Source: Psettodes erumei
Taxonomy: Eukaryota; Chordata; Actinopteri; Pleuronectiformes; Psettodidae
Reading direction: 5' to 3'
NCBI GenBank assembly: GCA_016785225.1
Contig: JAFBJZ010000857.1
Coordinates: 496,001 to 560,000, forward strand
Length of the DNA: 64,000 nt
Shown: positions 62,031 through 64,000 of the stretch, piece after piece
How the letters are laid out: every line of letters begins with the position of its first letter
How positions within the stretch are numbered: the stretch's first letter is position 1
Made by a program: the position numbers and the translations under genes
Notes under the pieces: generated by a model
Database searches by the model: none
What the model saw: only the letters and a program-made list of their open reading frames with translations
Told to the model about the DNA's origin: nothing

Positions 62031-64000
62031 CAGCCTGTCAGTCTAAGCTCCTTTTAACACTCAGCAGCCCCACACAGTGACACAGAAGCTCCCCTGGCAT
62101 CGTGCTTAGCAAAATGGAAAAAAAGAAAAAAAGGTTTGGCGGCATACACCTCTCCACTCTCATCAGCATCTCATGCTGTCTCTACGTCTTTCTCGTTTCT
62201 CTTTGTTTTCCTCGTGTCTGTGCTGTGTTTCTGCCTGCACGCGACCGCAGCCTGCCAGCGTGTCTTGCAGCATTTATTGGTTTAACACAAGGGAATGGAG
62301 ACAAAAAAAAGAGGGAAAGTGCACAGGCTTTTTTTCCCCCCTGAAGTGCATTCAACTTATCATTTACTCAGCTGGTGCTGCCTGTAAGGCTGGGTAATAC
62401 ATAATCTTGTTTATATAGTGCTAATATAGAACAAATGTTTTAATAAAAACAGCATTTTTGTTATTTAAAAGGGATCATTTGTATTTCCTCTTAAATTTCA
62501 ACGTCATTTCCAGCAGCAGTAGATAACTGGATAGTCAAAGTTGAACATGCAGCAAGCAAAAGAGGCAGATCCTCATCTTAAGAGATGGTTGAGACCCAAA
62601 CAGAGCTAAAGTAGAGTGATAGTGTGTGAGTCCCATTTTCTAATGGTCAGAGATATGACTTTAAATGAATTCTTGTGTAAATATGCCAATGTTTGCCTTT
62701 TGGGTAGTTATGTGCTATTGTATTCGATTTGATGTTGATTCCCTCCCATCCCCCAACCCCTCCAAAAAAGAAAAAGAAAAAACTCAGTGAAGAAGCTTTA
62801 CCAGATGTTATGAACACATTTTGGGAGGTACCAAAAAGGTACAAATCCCTGACACATGCAGTGCAGTGTGTTCTGCTGCTGCTTTTTTCTGTTAAAGACT
62901 ACGCAGCTGAAGCTATAGTGGAAAGAGACTGCTTCAAAGTATGTTTGATGCTGGATCTACTGTAGGCTTTTTTCCCCCCAAAGAGCATTAGTCAGAGGTA
63001 TGAATGAAATGTCTGCTTCAGAAGGATGTTGTTGATAATGGCGGTGCGAAGCACATATGGCAGCTAAGACAAAACCCCGCCAGGAGCAAACAAGACTTAG
63101 CAAAGCGGAATAAACACAGTGAGAAAAAGTGAGCTGGGTAAGGGTGCGGCGGGTCGATGCCACCATTTGGAAAGCAGCTCTTACAGGCCCGACTGAGCGA
63201 AGTCTCGGGAAGTGTCTTCCAGAAAATGATAGAGGGAACAGCCTCTCCTCTTTTCCAAATTAGCAGGCAGTGGCCCTGATTAAAACAGTGAAGTGGAACA
63301 ATGGAGGGGGAAAGGCAGTGGATAAAACGTGAAAGTCTGGTGACTGCTGAAGAGCACGCCTTATTTTCATCTGCCCAGTAGCATGAGTAATGGAGCCTGG
63401 AGAAAGAATGCAAGATAGTGTCTTCTTTTTCTGGCACACTCCACTGTTGACTGCAGTGTGGGGTCACAAGCTTATGAGGAGCACAGGGGGAAAAAAAAGA
63501 AAAAACTGATGAGAAACAGATTAAAAGCCCAAGAGGCACACTCAGCTGAGCAGAAACACTGATCGCAAAACAAAATAAGATGATGCTCTATGCTTGACTC
63601 CACTCATCTTGTTCTTGAGATAACATTAGCACCTCTGCACTTAATATCATCATTGCTATTGTTTTCATTATCAAACCTATTTATCTTTAGTGCAGCAAAG
63701 CGGCATCATTTCCTGCTAAAAATCAATAGTACAATAGAGTTTGTTTTGTTTTTTCCTGTCATTCATCTGGCCCCCTCTCTCTCTCAAAGCAGGAACCCCC
63801 AAATGACATGATCACTCCTACCGACCAAGACGGCATCGTACATGGATAACCGCCTGACGCCACCCCTCCCACCCCTCCTACCCCTGCAGCAACACATAAA
63901 TATATAAACACGCACACGACACAGTATCTTCTAATAAATCTATGACGGAAAGCTGGGGTGGCGCTGACAGGCTCTGTGTTGACTGATAAAGTGACCCCAG
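62031..64000. other. Anonymous non-coding DNA
   Basis: Frames at 62102-62397 (plus) and 63018-63539 (minus, 173 codons) carry no domain I recognise. The stretch at about 63160-63420 is complex and may be conserved. A TATA-like cataaatatataaac lies near 63895-63909, but with no gene following inside the window. Confidence 0.45.

Noticed and set aside
63018..63539. 173-codon minus-strand open frame
   Set aside because: Composition is uneven, no domain is seen, and an overlapping frame in another register is also open; the DNA may be conserved for other reasons.

Overview
This window looks like non-coding chromosomal DNA of a teleost fish, probably a percomorph. The evidence is about 40% GC by eye, no operon-like packing, about twenty CA/GT microsatellites, and dispersed repeats I know from fish genomes: several decayed Tc1-like DNA transposons, pieces of a Ty3/gypsy integrase, a LINE 3' end whose tail sequence is common in fish, and three or four unclassified percomorph repeats. 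I found no protein-coding gene that I can support. Almost all open frames of 60-210 codons are chance frames, antisense frames of microsatellites, or pieces of transposons. The window is best read as a gene desert or a long intron.

Layout. 1-9.9 kb: anonymous sequence with (GT)n arrays, one internally deleted Tc1 relic (about 2.23-2.37 kb) and two copies, in opposite orientation, of a common fish repeat (4.95-5.08 and 7.59-7.90 kb). 9.9-24 kb: an 'ACCTTTGACC' repeat at 9.96 kb, a Tc1 relic with an ancestral start and a WSDE motif at 16.5-17.3 kb, homopolymer runs at 14.8 and 19.7 kb, and otherwise anonymous DNA. 24-46 kb is the richest in transposon debris: a Tc1 C-terminal transposase piece that keeps DD34E spacing (24.3-24.9 kb), Tc1 relics at 31.6, 38.1, 43.05 and 46.0 kb, two Ty3/gypsy integrase pieces lying back to back in opposite orientation at 35.25-35.65 kb, and a 33-nt gypsy scrap at 31.88 kb. 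46-64 kb: mostly anonymous DNA with a C-rich/(CA)n block (50.4 kb), a CpG-dense patch (55.2 kb), a percomorph repeat (56.75-57.0 kb), a 5'-truncated LINE (58.1-58.6 kb), a G-quadruplex candidate (60.96 kb) and a second CpG-dense patch (61.8-62.0 kb).

Nothing here works together as a pathway or system. The items most worth checking are a weak but internally consistent minus-strand gene-end model (about 59.87-61.67 kb), three perfect short-loop inverted repeats of 16-20 bp arms that look like template-switch products, and the inverted gypsy pieces. Repeat-family assignments were made from memory of family consensus sequences without a database search. Boundaries are approximate to tens of bases.
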